Counted from the first letter of the stretch, positions 21,373 through 31,761 are shown. The stretch: DNA of 37,487 bases from Branchiostoma floridae (GCF_000003815.2 NC_049984.1:23302879-23340365); one strand, 5' to 3'. Translations and numbers: made by a program. Notes: generated by a model not told the origin, from the letters alone.

Positions 21373-24300
21373 GGACAGTGTCAAAATTTTATGCCCTGTA
21401 GCCTGAATAACGACCACTGGGGCAGAATTGAAAATTCTCTATCATTTTTCTGGTAACCGCAATTTCACCTAATATATTATCATGCCGACCTATCCTATGA
21501 TACCTGTTATAGTCCTATATTTATATTGAAGCATTTATAGTTAGAAAGAATTGAATAGGTTCATTCACTTTAGAAATTGGCGTCAAGATCTTTCTACGCA
21601 TTTACCGGTTCCTCGTGTTACGATGTACCCTTTAGCCTGGTAACAAAGCAAATAAGAAACAAGACAAAAACCAGAACAAAACATTATCTTTTGGGAGGGA
21701 ATAATTTTGTAGCACTTTACTAATACCAAGCTTGGCAGCCTGTAGTTTAAATTTCGATCACTGTCACAGGATTCAAAATTTGTACTCATTCTTGTGGTAA
21801 CCATGATACTATCCAGTTTTAGAGTCTAGCGCGGTTCCATTTTAGAGGACCGATCATTTCAGCCCCGCATAGCAAGTAGGGATTTCGAGACAATTATATT
21901 CTAGTCATGAATGTTCATGTAAACCATCCACTAGTACCAGTGTTGACAGAGTCCATGCAACATTTCCTCTCACAGATCATCTGGTCTCCGTCAGACTGTT
22001 TTCGTTGCTGGATATAATAGATAATTTCCAAATGGGGGGAATAATTTGAATAACAAAGGTTTCTTTGTACACATAAAAGTACCATTTTCCTACCAGGGCA
22101 ATACTTCGCACCGCAGCTAGGTGTCGCTGCTATAGCGTGACTAAAACGATCCCAAGTGTAACCGAGTTTGTGTCCGCAATATGGCAAACCAGGGGATTTT
22201 CATTAATGATTAGGAAATGATATAGTTCTGCTGCGTTTCATAATATTAATAGGACTATTCAAACATATGACATAAGTAATTTAAAAAGGGAGGAAGATCT
22301 ACAGATATCAATTATGCAAATGAATACCTTATGTGTATTTTCAGACATTATTATAATATAATTGTGGTCGATGACGGGAATTTCATTCTTGTGGTGTTTG
22401 GACGTTCAGTAAATGTGAGCATCATTAGACAAGCAACTCAAATCCTTATTTATTATCTACATAATGAATGAGGAAAGGGTACAATGAACGTATGTTGATA
22501 GGGTAGAGAAGATGGTCCACTGATATAATTTATACAAATGAGGACTTATTTGCATTATAATCATTGAGAAATATTTGTGATACGTTGTTCGAAAAGGCTA
22601 ACATTTGTTGGAGAAGGTGTGAGGTCGTGAAACTCTAAGTTGATATGTCTTTATTCTCGAAAAGGTCCCGATGGAAGTGATGATGGTCAACAAACAACTC
22701 CGAAAGAAGTCGGTGGGTCATCCCAACCTGTGGCGGCCGCCTCACACGTGTATGAGGATGGAGACACGTTCGGGATGCGTCTCGGACCACCCCTGAAACA
22801 AGATCCTCGCGGCGCCCCTCCCGTCCCCTCCACCCCGAGGCCAGGACGAACCACCGATGGGGCCCAACCTGTGGCGGCCGCCACACACGTGTATGAGGAT
22901 GGAGAATCGTTCGGGATGCGTCTCGGGCCAGCTCTGAACCGAGACGCACCGCCTGTCCCCTCTACCCCGAGACCCGGCAGACCGACCGGAGGGGCCCAAC
23001 AAGTGCCGGGCGGGCCGAATCCGTTATCAAACCCGCAGGACGTCATCAACCAGCTGCAACCCAACCCGATGTACAACTCCAACCAGGCCCCACAAGCTCC
23101 AGGTTGGTGTTACAGAAGTGTTGTGACATCCCTCTCTTTAAAGGAATAAAGACCTATTGACATCAATAGCTAATTCTATTGTTCAGAATCATCAGAAGTA
23201 TACAGGGAAGGGATGTTTTCAAAGTGGAGCTGAAGTATGCCACTTGATGAACTGATACAATTCAAACATTAGACAAAATTATAGAGAAGTTTATTTGCAA
23301 GTTCGTGCCCCAGGGCTAATTGCAAGTACATGGTATATACATAGTGACAATGGACAGTCATAAACAATATTCTAATCTAATACTAGTGTTGGCTATTTCT
23401 AGACAGGTTGGATTTGACTTCGTTTTTTTGGAAGCAGAGGGAGACGAAAAGCCCCACATTTTCTAAAATGTGTGGGTTCAGCGATTATAGCGTTGAATCT
23501 TTATTTGACTTGATAAACAATGATGTATTTTTTCTGTCTGCCCAACAGCCTCAGCCCAAGAGAACCGTACCATTTGGGGACGGCTACGTCACCGCCTGTC
23601 ACCACGACTACTGTTGTGCGCTGGCATGGCAACCGGTGCCATGGTAACACTGGTGATCGTGCTGCCCGTGCTCCTGACGCACCTCAACTCCCGACCTTGG
23701 AACCATGGCTCTGTAAGTTTTATACTGGATATTCACACATACAGGATTGGGAAACCAACAAGTGATAAAAAGGCACATCAAAACATATACAAAAGCTATA
23801 TATGATATATATGATAAACATTACCATGAAATTCTGTAAATGTAAATCTGCAAATTTGACACAGAAAACATTGTTCATTTACTCCTTCACACAGCTGGCT
23901 ATAGCCACAGCAGGACTCAACACTACTGACAGTGCTGCCTGGCAAAGTTCTGCTGTGCTGACACAGCAAGATACGGCCACAGCAGGACCCACTGGCAGTG
24001 CTGCTGGGCAACGTTCTGCTGTCCCTGCTGTACTGATGAGGACTGGCAAAGTGACATCTGCTGACGTCATCAAGGTCAGTACTTATAGGCCCTCATTGGC
24101 TGACTCTGGGTGCTCATTTAGTATCAGTGTAGCCTTGGTGATTATAAAGCAACAGATGACTATTGGAGACGTTTTCCTGCATCACCGATGTCCAAACATG
24201 GCATAACAGTAATACCCTGCATTCTTGATGAACCTTGCAATAGTTGAATTGTAAGTGGTAAAAACATGAATCCCTTTGTGTCGTTGAAAAAACTACCTAA

Positions 24301-27300
24301 TGCCGTCATATCACCTTCTTTTCGAAGCTAAATCAGATGTGATAGATTGAAATTGAGAATGTTGCATACTGACTTGACCCATTCTAAATCAGATGTGATA
24401 GGTTGAAACTGAGAATGCTGCACACTTACTTGACCCGTTCTAAATCAGATGTGATAGATAGAAATTGAGAATGGTGCATACTTACTTGACCCGTTCTAAA
24501 TCAGATGTGATAGATTGAAATTGAGAATGGTGCATACTTACTTGACCCATTCTAAATCAGATGTGATAGATAGAAACTGAGAATGTTGCATACTTACTTG
24601 ACCCGTTCTAAATCAGATGTGATAGATAGAAACTGAGAATGCTGCATACTTACTTGACCCGTTCTAAATCAGATGTGATAGATAGAAATTGAGAATGGTG
24701 CATACTTACTTGACCCGTTCTAAATCAGATGTGATAGATTGAAATTGAGAATGGTGCATACTTACTTGACCCATTCTAAATCAGATGTGATAGATAGAAA
24801 TTGAGAATGCTGCATACTTACTTGACCCATTCTAAATCAGATGTGATAGATAGAAACTGAGAATGTTGCATACTTACTTGACCCGTTCTAAATCAGATGT
24901 GATAGATAGAAATTGAGCATGCTGCATACTTGCTTGACCCGTTCTAAAGCAGATGTGATAGATTTAAATTGAGAATGCTGTATACTTACTTGAACCGTTT
25001 TAAATCAGATGTGATAGATAGAAATTGAGAATGCTGCACACTTACTTGACCCATTCTAAATCAGATGTGATGGATAGAAACTGAGAATGCTGCATACTTA
25101 CTTGACCCATTCAAAATCAGATGTGATAGATAGAAAATAAGAATGCTGCATACTGACTTGACCTATTCTAAATCAGATGTGATAGGTTGAAACTGACAAT
25201 GCTGCATACTTACTTGACCCATTCTAAATCAGATGTGATAGGTTGAAACTGAGAATGCTGCACACTTACTTGACTAATTCTAAATCAGATGTGATAGATA
25301 GAAATTGAGAATGGTGCATACTTACTTGACCCATTCAAAATCAGATGTGATAGGTTGAAACTGAGAATGCTGCATACTCACTTGACCCATTCTAAATCAG
25401 ATGTGATAGATTGAAACTGAAAATGCTGCACACTTACTTGACCCATTCTAAATCAGATGTGATAGATAGAAACTGAGAATGGTGCATACTTACTTGACCC
25501 ATTCTAAATCAGATGTGATAGATTGAAATTGAGAATGGTGCATACTTACTTGACCCATTCTAAATCAGATGTGATAGATAGAAATTGAGAATGCTGCATA
25601 CTTACTTGACCCATTCTAAATCAGATGTGATAGATAGAAACTGAGGATGTTGCATACTTACTTGACCCGTTCTAAATCAGATGTGATAGATAGAAATTGA
25701 GAATGCTGCATACTTGCTTGACCCGTTCTAAAGCAGATGTGATAGATAGAAATTGAGAATGGTGCATACTTATTTGACCCGTTCTAAATCAGATGTGATA
25801 GATAGAAATTGAGAATGGTGCATACTTACTTGACCCATTCTAAATCAGATGTGATAGATAGAAATTGAGAATGCTGCATACTTACTTGACCCGTTCTAAA
25901 TCAGATGTGATAGATAGAAATTGAGAATGCTGCATACTTACTTGACCCGTTCTAAATCAGATGTGATAGATAGAAATTGAGAATGCTGCATACTTACTTG
26001 ACCCATTCTAAATCAGATGTGATAGATAGAAATTGAGAATGCTGCATACTTACTTGACCCGTTCTAAATAAGATGTGATAGATAGAAATTGAGAATGCTG
26101 CATACTTACTTGACCCATTCTAAATCAGATGTGATAGATAGAAATTGAGAATGCTGCATACTTACTTGACCCGTTCTAAATCAGATGTGATAGATAGAAA
26201 TTGAGAATGGTGCATACTTACTTGACCCGTTCTAAATCAGATGTGATAGATAGAAATTGAGAATGGTGCATACTTACTTGACCCATTCTAAATCAGATGT
26301 GATAGATAGAAATTGAGAATGCTGCATACTTACTTGACCCGTTCTAAATAAGATGTGATAGATAGAAATTGAAAATGTTGCATACTTACTTGTTCCATTC
26401 GAAATCAGCTGTGATAGATTGAAACTGAATATGTTGCCCATTCTAACCGTTTAGGTGAGTCAGGTCCCTGGGCGTGGTCTCTCACACGGCATCACGGTGG
26501 AGATGGAAGCAGCTGGACCTGCACCAATCAGCATCCCGGGTTCCACCCGTACGGACACTGGAGGTTTGTCATAACAGTTCTTATCTAGAATTTTTAGCTT
26601 TATTTTTCTAAGCTTCGCACTGTCTTATTTAAGTTAATCTAAAACAGATATTTGAATTTTTCTTGTTTCATTTCTGACGTACGTCAATCTACTTTTTGCC
26701 TTTTATTTTGTTTCGGTAAGGCCATGTTGATTTGATTATATGGATGACATCCTCTGGGAACTCCAAAACTGATGCGAGCGAGCGAATAAAAACAAAATTG
26801 GAAAAAAAAGTTGCCTTCAGTATGAAGTCAAAGTGGCCAGGAAGGTTGAACATTGGACTAAAAACACATAGTATGGTATACCAACAGTTAGGTGTAGGGT
26901 CCAGTACATCATACGGGTGCAAAACATTTTTTTCTTCTTGGACCAATCCGAAAAAAACAGACCTGAAAAAAAATTAGAGGAACAGGTTTCGCCAATTACA
27001 AAATGGACACACTATGTCGGCAGGCATTTGGGGTCTCACCGGGGGCCAAGAAGACAACAAGAGCGAAGTCAAGTAGAGTTTATAGTCAATTGTACCAAGT
27101 TTCTACAGTCAAAGGTACAGAGACAGTTAGCCTTTATTACATGGAGATGGGATTTTAAAATGCCAGTGGGAGACCAATAATACACCAAACAGATTCATTT
27201 GTGGCAATATTGACCAATTACCATTGTTTTGAGTATTGCCAGTTATCAAGTTTCCACAGACAATCAGGCCCAGGTTCAGGTCGGGACCTGGAAATGATCC

Positions 27301-28639
27301 TCTGGACCTGAACGGGACCTATACCTGAATTTTCTGTACTGGTACCTCCTCCTACCAACAATAGATTTTTCTTTCTGTCCTTTCACATCTTATTCTTTGA
27401 CTTTAGATTTATTTTGGCATTCTATGGCATTAGTTATCTGTTTTCTGATACTTTTTTTTCAATCTACGGAATATTTGTGCTCATTTTACAGCTGCTTTGC
27501 ACAATTTATGTGTGGTCGAAAACTTTTTTTTTTTGGAAATCCATATAATCAAATCAACATGGCCTAACAGCCAAACACCAAAACGGTTTTGTACACCTTA
27601 ATGTCATTACTTGATGTGTAAAAATGTTGTAATATTGCTAAAAATAATCAACATTTATGTTAGAAAAGGTATTAGGAATCGCATGTTCGGGTTATGAAAA
27701 GAAAAGCGGATCACTATCTTAATAATCATAATGATTATTCAGCAAATATTGATGTGACAGCCCAGCTAAAATATGGACATGTTTTTGTTTTTCTCAGCAG
27801 AAACGTCTGACCAAGCCAGCAGGCCACACATCATCACATTCGGTGATGAGCCGGGGGCTGGAAAACTGCGCGGCGCACGCGGAGTGGCAGTCTCCCCCGA
27901 CAACAAGATCTGGGTGGCTGATCGGTCCAAATCGCGCCTCCAAGTCTACAGCATGGAAGGTGCTTACCTGCACCAGTTCCCACAAGCTACAGGGCTAGGG
28001 TACCCATCAAAGAGGCCATCTGATGTGTCCATCGACAAGGATGGCCATCTGTGGGTCTTGATGAATGGATACCCTGCCAGCCCTGACTCCGTGGTACAGG
28101 TCAGCAGGGCTGGCCATCTCAAGGCCAACTTTGACCTGCCTGACACTGTGCCACGGGGAGTGGTCCGCGGAATGGCCGTGGGTCTGCACAATGACCACGT
28201 TTACGTCACATGGTCTGGCGGTTACCGTGGTGGTGTGCAGGCCTTCACGCCGGATGGGAAACTCCTGTGGGGTGTCGGTCCGCGGATGAAGAAGCCGATG
28301 TTCGTCGCCGTTGACGGGAAAGGAGACATCTTCGTCTCCGACGCCGGCACTCACTTCATCTATAAGTATGACGAGGCCGGCCGTTACGTGATGAGGTTCG
28401 GAGGACCGGGACGGAGTGGTGGCGAGCTAGGGTATCCCCAAGGCATCTGTGTGGACAGTTCCGGTCACATCAAGGTGGTGGACCACGACAACCATCGCGT
28501 GGTGATGTACACCGGCCGGGGCGTGTATGTCCGCCACATTGCCGTCCGTGCTGAATACCCAACAGGGGTGGCAGTGGGTCCGGGGGGACAGCTGGTTGTG
28601 ACCAATAAAAACACAATCACTGTCTTTACCGGCTACTGA
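17823..28639 (+). CDS. Gene B: type II membrane protein, signalling-motif tail plus NHL propeller
   Basis: Six exons are proposed: 17823-18402, 22665-23102, 23549-23712, 23895-24074, 26455-26563 and 27798-28639. They total 2313 nt, 770 residues plus stop, with matched phases 1, 1, 0, 0, 1. Residues 1-339 form a cytosolic tail with YxPM at Y38, Y49, Y62 and Y73, a KKRRRRRR cluster near 92-99, proline-rich 11-residue repeats, YEDG at Y223 and Y270, and NPMY at 182-185 and 327-330. A transmembrane helix lies at about 360-384, a stalk to about 490, and six NHL blades to the end. YxxM motifs are known ligands of PI3-kinase p85 SH2 domains and NPxY of PTB domains or endocytic adaptors. A receptor or docking role is inference. 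No named orthologue is recognised. Linking exon 1 to exon 2 rests on phase and on conserved intron 1 sequence. Confidence 0.75.
18130..18290 (+). repeat. 33-bp coding minisatellite in exon 1
   Basis: Four to five units of 33 bp (CCCCCCGGACAGAATCCGGA type) encode 11-residue proline-rich repeats. Each unit contains a short inverted pair, CTCCGGA and TCCGGAG, so the transcript could fold into serial hairpins. The period is a multiple of three, so unit-number change keeps the frame. Confidence 0.85.
18454..18761. mobile_element. 308-bp foldback MITE in intron 1 of gene B
   Basis: TAAGGGCACAACCCGCCGTA at the left and TACGGCGGGTTGTGCCCTTA at the right are exact inverted repeats, and the match continues to 27 bp. 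The interior is GC-rich with several CGTACGG-type palindromes and a G run. No target duplication is obvious and no transposase is encoded. Frames across it on both strands are chance. Confidence 0.8.
18962..19095. repeat. Nested hairpin cluster
   Basis: TAGCCTGGTATTCAGCCGTA (18978 region) pairs with an imperfect inverted copy ending ACGGATGGATACGAGGCTA. A second pair, GTACTCTCCCCTCACC and TTAGTGAGGGGGAGGGTA, follows directly. It is probably a degraded foldback element. Confidence 0.5.
19380..22190. repeat. Diverged intron-1 repeat, copy B
   Basis: Diverged copies of the unit described at 1-1450, with cores near 19380, 19574, 20145, 21120, 21403 and 21745. The part 19384-20830 aligns with 1-1450. 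A further partial duplication follows (GCAGCTAGGTGTCGCTGCTA occurs near 20510 and again near 22113). A (CAA)n tract lies at about 21342-21372. Open frames here look repeat-derived. Confidence 0.6.
22191..22664 (+). other. 3' end of intron 1 of gene B
   Basis: Matches 3530-3998 of gene A closely with no coding signal, and ends at the same acceptor, TCTCGAAAAG. Confidence 0.6.
22665..23102 (+). CDS. Gene B exon 2: proline-rich tail, second NPMY
   Basis: The 438-nt symmetric exon (phase 1-1) adds 146 residues. It has two copies of a segment with HVYEDG and FGMRLGP, PSTPRPGR twice, and PNPMYNSNQAPQAPG at the end. Like exon 1 it ends in NPMYN plus proline and a phase-1 G. Relative to A it carries extra residues (GAQQ and an added APQ near the end). 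Because it is symmetric, exon 1 could also join exon 3 directly and drop one NPMY. Confidence 0.75.
23103..23548 (+). other. Intron 2 of gene B
   Basis: Longer than in A by roughly 200 bp. The extra part, about 23283-23490, contains a hairpin, CCCCACATTTT / AAAATGTGTGGG. No gene is seen. Confidence 0.5.
23549..23712 (+). CDS. Gene B exon 3: transmembrane exon
   Basis: The 164-nt exon lies between acceptor CCCAACAG and donor GTAAGT. It encodes GRLRHRLSPR followed by a hydrophobic helix starting LLLCAGMATGA and ending PVLLTHL. It differs from A by only a few residues (Q to R, V to A, L to M). Confidence 0.8.
23895..24074 (+). CDS. Gene B exon 4: stalk
   Basis: A 60-codon exon, phase 0-0, after acceptor TTCACACAG. 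It has the sequon NTT, the repeat ATAGLNTTDSAAW and TATAGPTGSAAG, and ends RTGKVTSADVIK. It differs from A at roughly a quarter of its residues, more than the exons on either side. Confidence 0.75.
24330..26446 (+). repeat. 56-bp minisatellite in intron 4 of gene B
   Basis: About 38 units of the same 56-bp repeat as in A. Units vary mainly at CCCATTC/CCCGTTC, GATAGATAG/GATAGATTG, AATTGAG/AACTGAG and GCTGC/GGTGC/GTTGC. A block of several units recurs (around 24440-24860 and 25270-25680), which suggests multi-unit duplication. The array ends in the exon 5 acceptor, as in A. Confidence 0.95.
26455..26563 (+). CDS. Gene B exon 5: linker
   Basis: The 109-nt exon after acceptor CTAACCGTTTAG begins VSQVPGRGLSHG and ends GSTRTDTG, with donor GGAG|GTTTGT. 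It is nearly identical to exon 5 of A. Confidence 0.7.
26720..27564. mobile_element. 845-bp MITE with TAA target duplication (Harbinger-like), intron 5 of B
   Basis: Ends GGCCATGTTGATTTGATTAT and ATAATCAAATCAACATGGCC are perfect inverted repeats, continuing to 26 bp. TAA flanks both sides (26717-26719 and 27565-27567). Gene A has one TAA at the matching point (7318-7320). A 3-bp TWA duplication is typical of PIF/Harbinger elements. Inside, 26945-27352 matches the hAT-like MITE at 2291-2705, so elements may be nested. No transposase. Confidence 0.8.
27798..28639 (+). CDS. Gene B exon 6: six-bladed NHL-repeat domain
   Basis: The last coding exon follows acceptor TTTTTCTCAG (a CAGCAG tandem) and stops at TGA. 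Six blades are readable, with cores GVAVSPDNKIWVADRSKSRL, DVSIDKDGHLWVL, GMAVGLHNDHVYVTW, FVAVDGKGDIFVSD, GICVDSSGHIKVVDHDNHRV and GVAVGPGGQLVVTN. Blade 5 has the canonical GRSGGELGYPQG loop lost in A. The final VTNKNTITVFTGY closes the propeller. The domain is complete by the usual six-blade count. Confidence 0.9.
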
Positions 28640-28817
28640 TAATGCTGCACATGGCCGGCACTGACATGGAAGTGGTCATAACTGTTACTGTAGCACTTTG
28701 CAGTCTTAAATTGTGCGCTTTTGTAATTGCAGTACAGCAAATTGCCACCGTTTTGTACTGTGGTGTATAATCTTACAAGAAAGTTTAAAGTGATCAGATG
28801 TACTGTAGGGAACTTCA

Positions 28818-28882
28818 GGGGGACAGCTGGTTGCTACCGATAAAAACACAACCACTGTCTTCTCCAGCCACTGATAATGCTA
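28818..28882 (+). pseudogene. Orphan copy of the last coding bases of exon 6
   Basis: GGGGGACAGCTGGTTGCTAC and the bases that follow repeat the last about 60 bases of exon 6 (28587-28645) with several changes. It would encode GGQLVATDKNTTTVFSSH and a TGA, and then TAATGCT as after the real stop. There is no upstream NHL sequence. It is probably a remnant of a lost third copy or of unequal exchange. Confidence 0.75.
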
Positions 28883-29660
28883 AAGGAAGCTGAGCCGGTA
28901 ATTGTATGATGGCAAGATTTATCTGTAGCACTTAGCTGACATTATACAGTGTACATTAGTATCTGCTGTAAAGAAACATATCTGCTGGTTATAATGGAGG
29001 AAAATATGGCACAAACATAATAAGTCACACAAACAGATGTATCTGATTCAAGTTTTGACTGTTTCAGAAGCTTTGTTTGGAAAGGCAAATTCTCCACATA
29101 GAGAATTAGGCAAAGAAATGCATATTTGACTTCTACGTTTAGTGTTCATTGTAATCGATGTAATGTCTAGTAATTGAATATTAGAATTCAAGAAAACATG
29201 AGCATTATGAAGATATATAATCTTTATCGTAAAGGAGGAAATGTTCATGTTGTTGGCACCAACTTTGTATTAGAACTGAATTTGTCTTACCATAATGACA
29301 TAATAACTATGAAATAACCACACATCTGTTTAAAAGTTGCTGTTAGTGAAGAGATATTCCTGCAGTCCCTCTCAAAATGTTTTCAACATATACAAAGCTT
29401 CCATCTTGAATTGTTTAAACAATTTAGAACTATTGTGACTGAACTATTCTTGTCTTCAAAGTAGTTCAATTGAACTTATTGCAAATATCATCTGAATATT
29501 TTAAATTATCCAAGGCATCCATGTGTCTAGGATTGTCTAAGAATAATATTTGTAAGGATACAAATTGTTGTAATTGTATCAGGATTACTCACTTAATCAA
29601 TTCTTTTAGTGCATGCTGTTTTGTAAGATTTCTGCTTGATGGTACTTTGCTCTTGTTTAA

Positions 29661-30611
29661 CCCTATTCAGACCGGGCTTTTTTGGTCATCCCTGGACGGG
29701 GGGGGGGGGCTTTTGAGGCCCTCCACTTCTAAGTCCTATAACTCTAAAACGACGTGCCGTAGGGCCACCAAACTTTCAGGACATAATATCGACATAATAT
29801 CTGACGTGTATTTGACGTTTGACGTTACGTTGACGTAAGATGACGTAATTATGACGTCATCAATTTTATTACATTGGCCAAACCCATGAAAAATGGGTAT
29901 TCTCAGAAAACTTCAAGTTATGCTGCAAAAATGTAACAACAAGTGCAGATAACAGAATAATAATGTTTATTACGACTTGCGTTGCCAATAGCAACATCAA
30001 TGACGTCAATATGACGTCATAAAATGACGTCATGCACATCTAAGATACGAGTTGGGCTCCGCCATATTATATCCACCACCTTGAATTTTTAAAAATACTT
30101 TTTTTGCAACAAATAATCACAAAGGGCAATGGAAATAGACTAAATTCATTCATTTAGATGGTTTTTGATGAAAAAATACCAGGTAGTTGCAAATTTTAAG
30201 GGATAATTAGCTTGTTTTTCTTGATCTGGCCATTCCGTCCGCCATCTTGGATTTTGGGCTGATGACGTCATCAAATTAGCATAATTTATGCATATATAAT
30301 TATGAAAGATATGCTGAATAATATAAGATTTTATTTATGTAACAAAATCACAGTAATATAGCAAATAAATTTGAAAAATACATTGTTAGAACCAAAAATA
30401 GTGATTTTTGGCAAAACTGCCTGTAAACAAACGGTTGCCATGGCAACAAGAAAAAATTGAAAATTTGTCAAACTTCTTAGAATTGTTGCCAACAATATTT
30501 TAGGAAAACTCACTAAATTTGGTGGCTCTAGCGTAAGCCGTTCTGGCGTTATAGGACATCGAATTTAGCGCGGGCCTCAAAAGCCCCCCCCCCCCCCCGG
30601 TCTGAATAGGG
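29661..30611. mobile_element. 951-bp MITE with TTAA target duplication (piggyBac-like)
   Basis: Terminal repeats CCCTATTCAGACCGGG (left) and CCCGGTCTGAATAGGG (right) are perfect inverted copies. TTAA flanks both sides (29657-29660 and 30612-30615). TTAA sites and CCCT starts are typical of piggyBac elements. Weaker inverted similarity continues for about 110 bp inward (CTATAACTCTAAAACG against CGTTCTGGCGTTATAGG). Gene A has the uninterrupted site near 9228-9240. No transposase. The interior has many TGACGTCA palindromes. Confidence 0.85.
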
Positions 30612-30787
30612 TTAAGGAAAGAATGTTAAGTTTGTTAAGATCAGATGACAATGTGTGAATAGAGGACTCTCCAGCGAAAGATTGTAAACTTTCTGTTGTT
30701 GAATAGAATTTTATGAAATTTATGTAACTGTCATTTATGATTATTTGATACTGGAATCATGGGGAAAACCAGACTTGCAATAACAAG

Positions 30788-31562
30788 AGTTCGGAGACCT
30801 CATACCTCCATGAAATATTTTGATTATGTTATTGACTTTCACATCTGCATAATTTATGCTTAGTTATGTACAACTTTAGCTAACTTACACAGGACTCAAT
30901 ATTGACAATCCAATAACGTAATACATGTACTTGGAAGAATTTGGACACTTTCACATTAATTCTGCAAATTAGGGACTTATTTGCGTAATTGGAATCTGCT
31001 AATCCTCCACTTGCCACAAACTACGTATGTTACATGCATTTGAGTCCTATAATGGAAATTACTAGAAATGTAGATTTTCCTCATTAAGTATGCAAATTAA
31101 GTCAAAATTTGCATAATTTGTACTTCATTAAGTACATCTCTGCCAAAGATACCTGCATGCTAAATATCATGGAAATTCATCGTTTCTTTGTTCCGTTATG
31201 CTCCTTGGAAGATTTTGACCAGAATGTCCCTGCAGTTCCAGAGAAAGCTGCTCGGGGGCCCAAACATACATCACTTTTTTCCTTACATCACAAGCTATCT
31301 GTCACCAAAAAATCAAGACCATAGCATGTCCAGGTCAAAAGATACAAAAAATCGAAGTTCTGCTGCAGTACCAAGGTCACACACTAGGGGGCCAAAATTG
31401 ACATTGACCTTCGTCTTCCTAACACTTACCCACACACCAAATACCATTACAATCCATCCAGAGGTTCTAAAGTTATGCTGATCACAATTATGCGGAAACA
31501 CAAACACACAGACAGACAGACACACCAAAAACTATACCTCCATTTTTCATGGAGGTAATAAA
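30788..31562 (+). repeat. Hairpin-ended dispersed repeat
   Basis: Begins near CAAGAGTTCGGAGACCTCAT, shared with 9390 in A, and ends with the hairpin ACCTCCATTTTTCATGGAGG at about 31541-31560 after a CACACAGACAGACAGACACA tract. Partial copies lie at 16554-16870 and 35190-35410. No coding frame. It is likely a non-autonomous mobile repeat of unknown class. Confidence 0.55.
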
Positions 31563-31761
31563 TTAAAAAAAAGTTATTGCCATGGCGACGATAGGACACT
31601 ACATACAATTATCAGGTTACAACACAACCTTCACACTTATCTGACTATCCCTGAAGAAGAAAAATTCTTATATTTTTTCTGAAATTAGACGAAAATTGAT
31701 GAGCGCATGGATGTCATCCATAACATTTACTTGCTGTGGCCTTATAATGGCTGTCTTTTAA

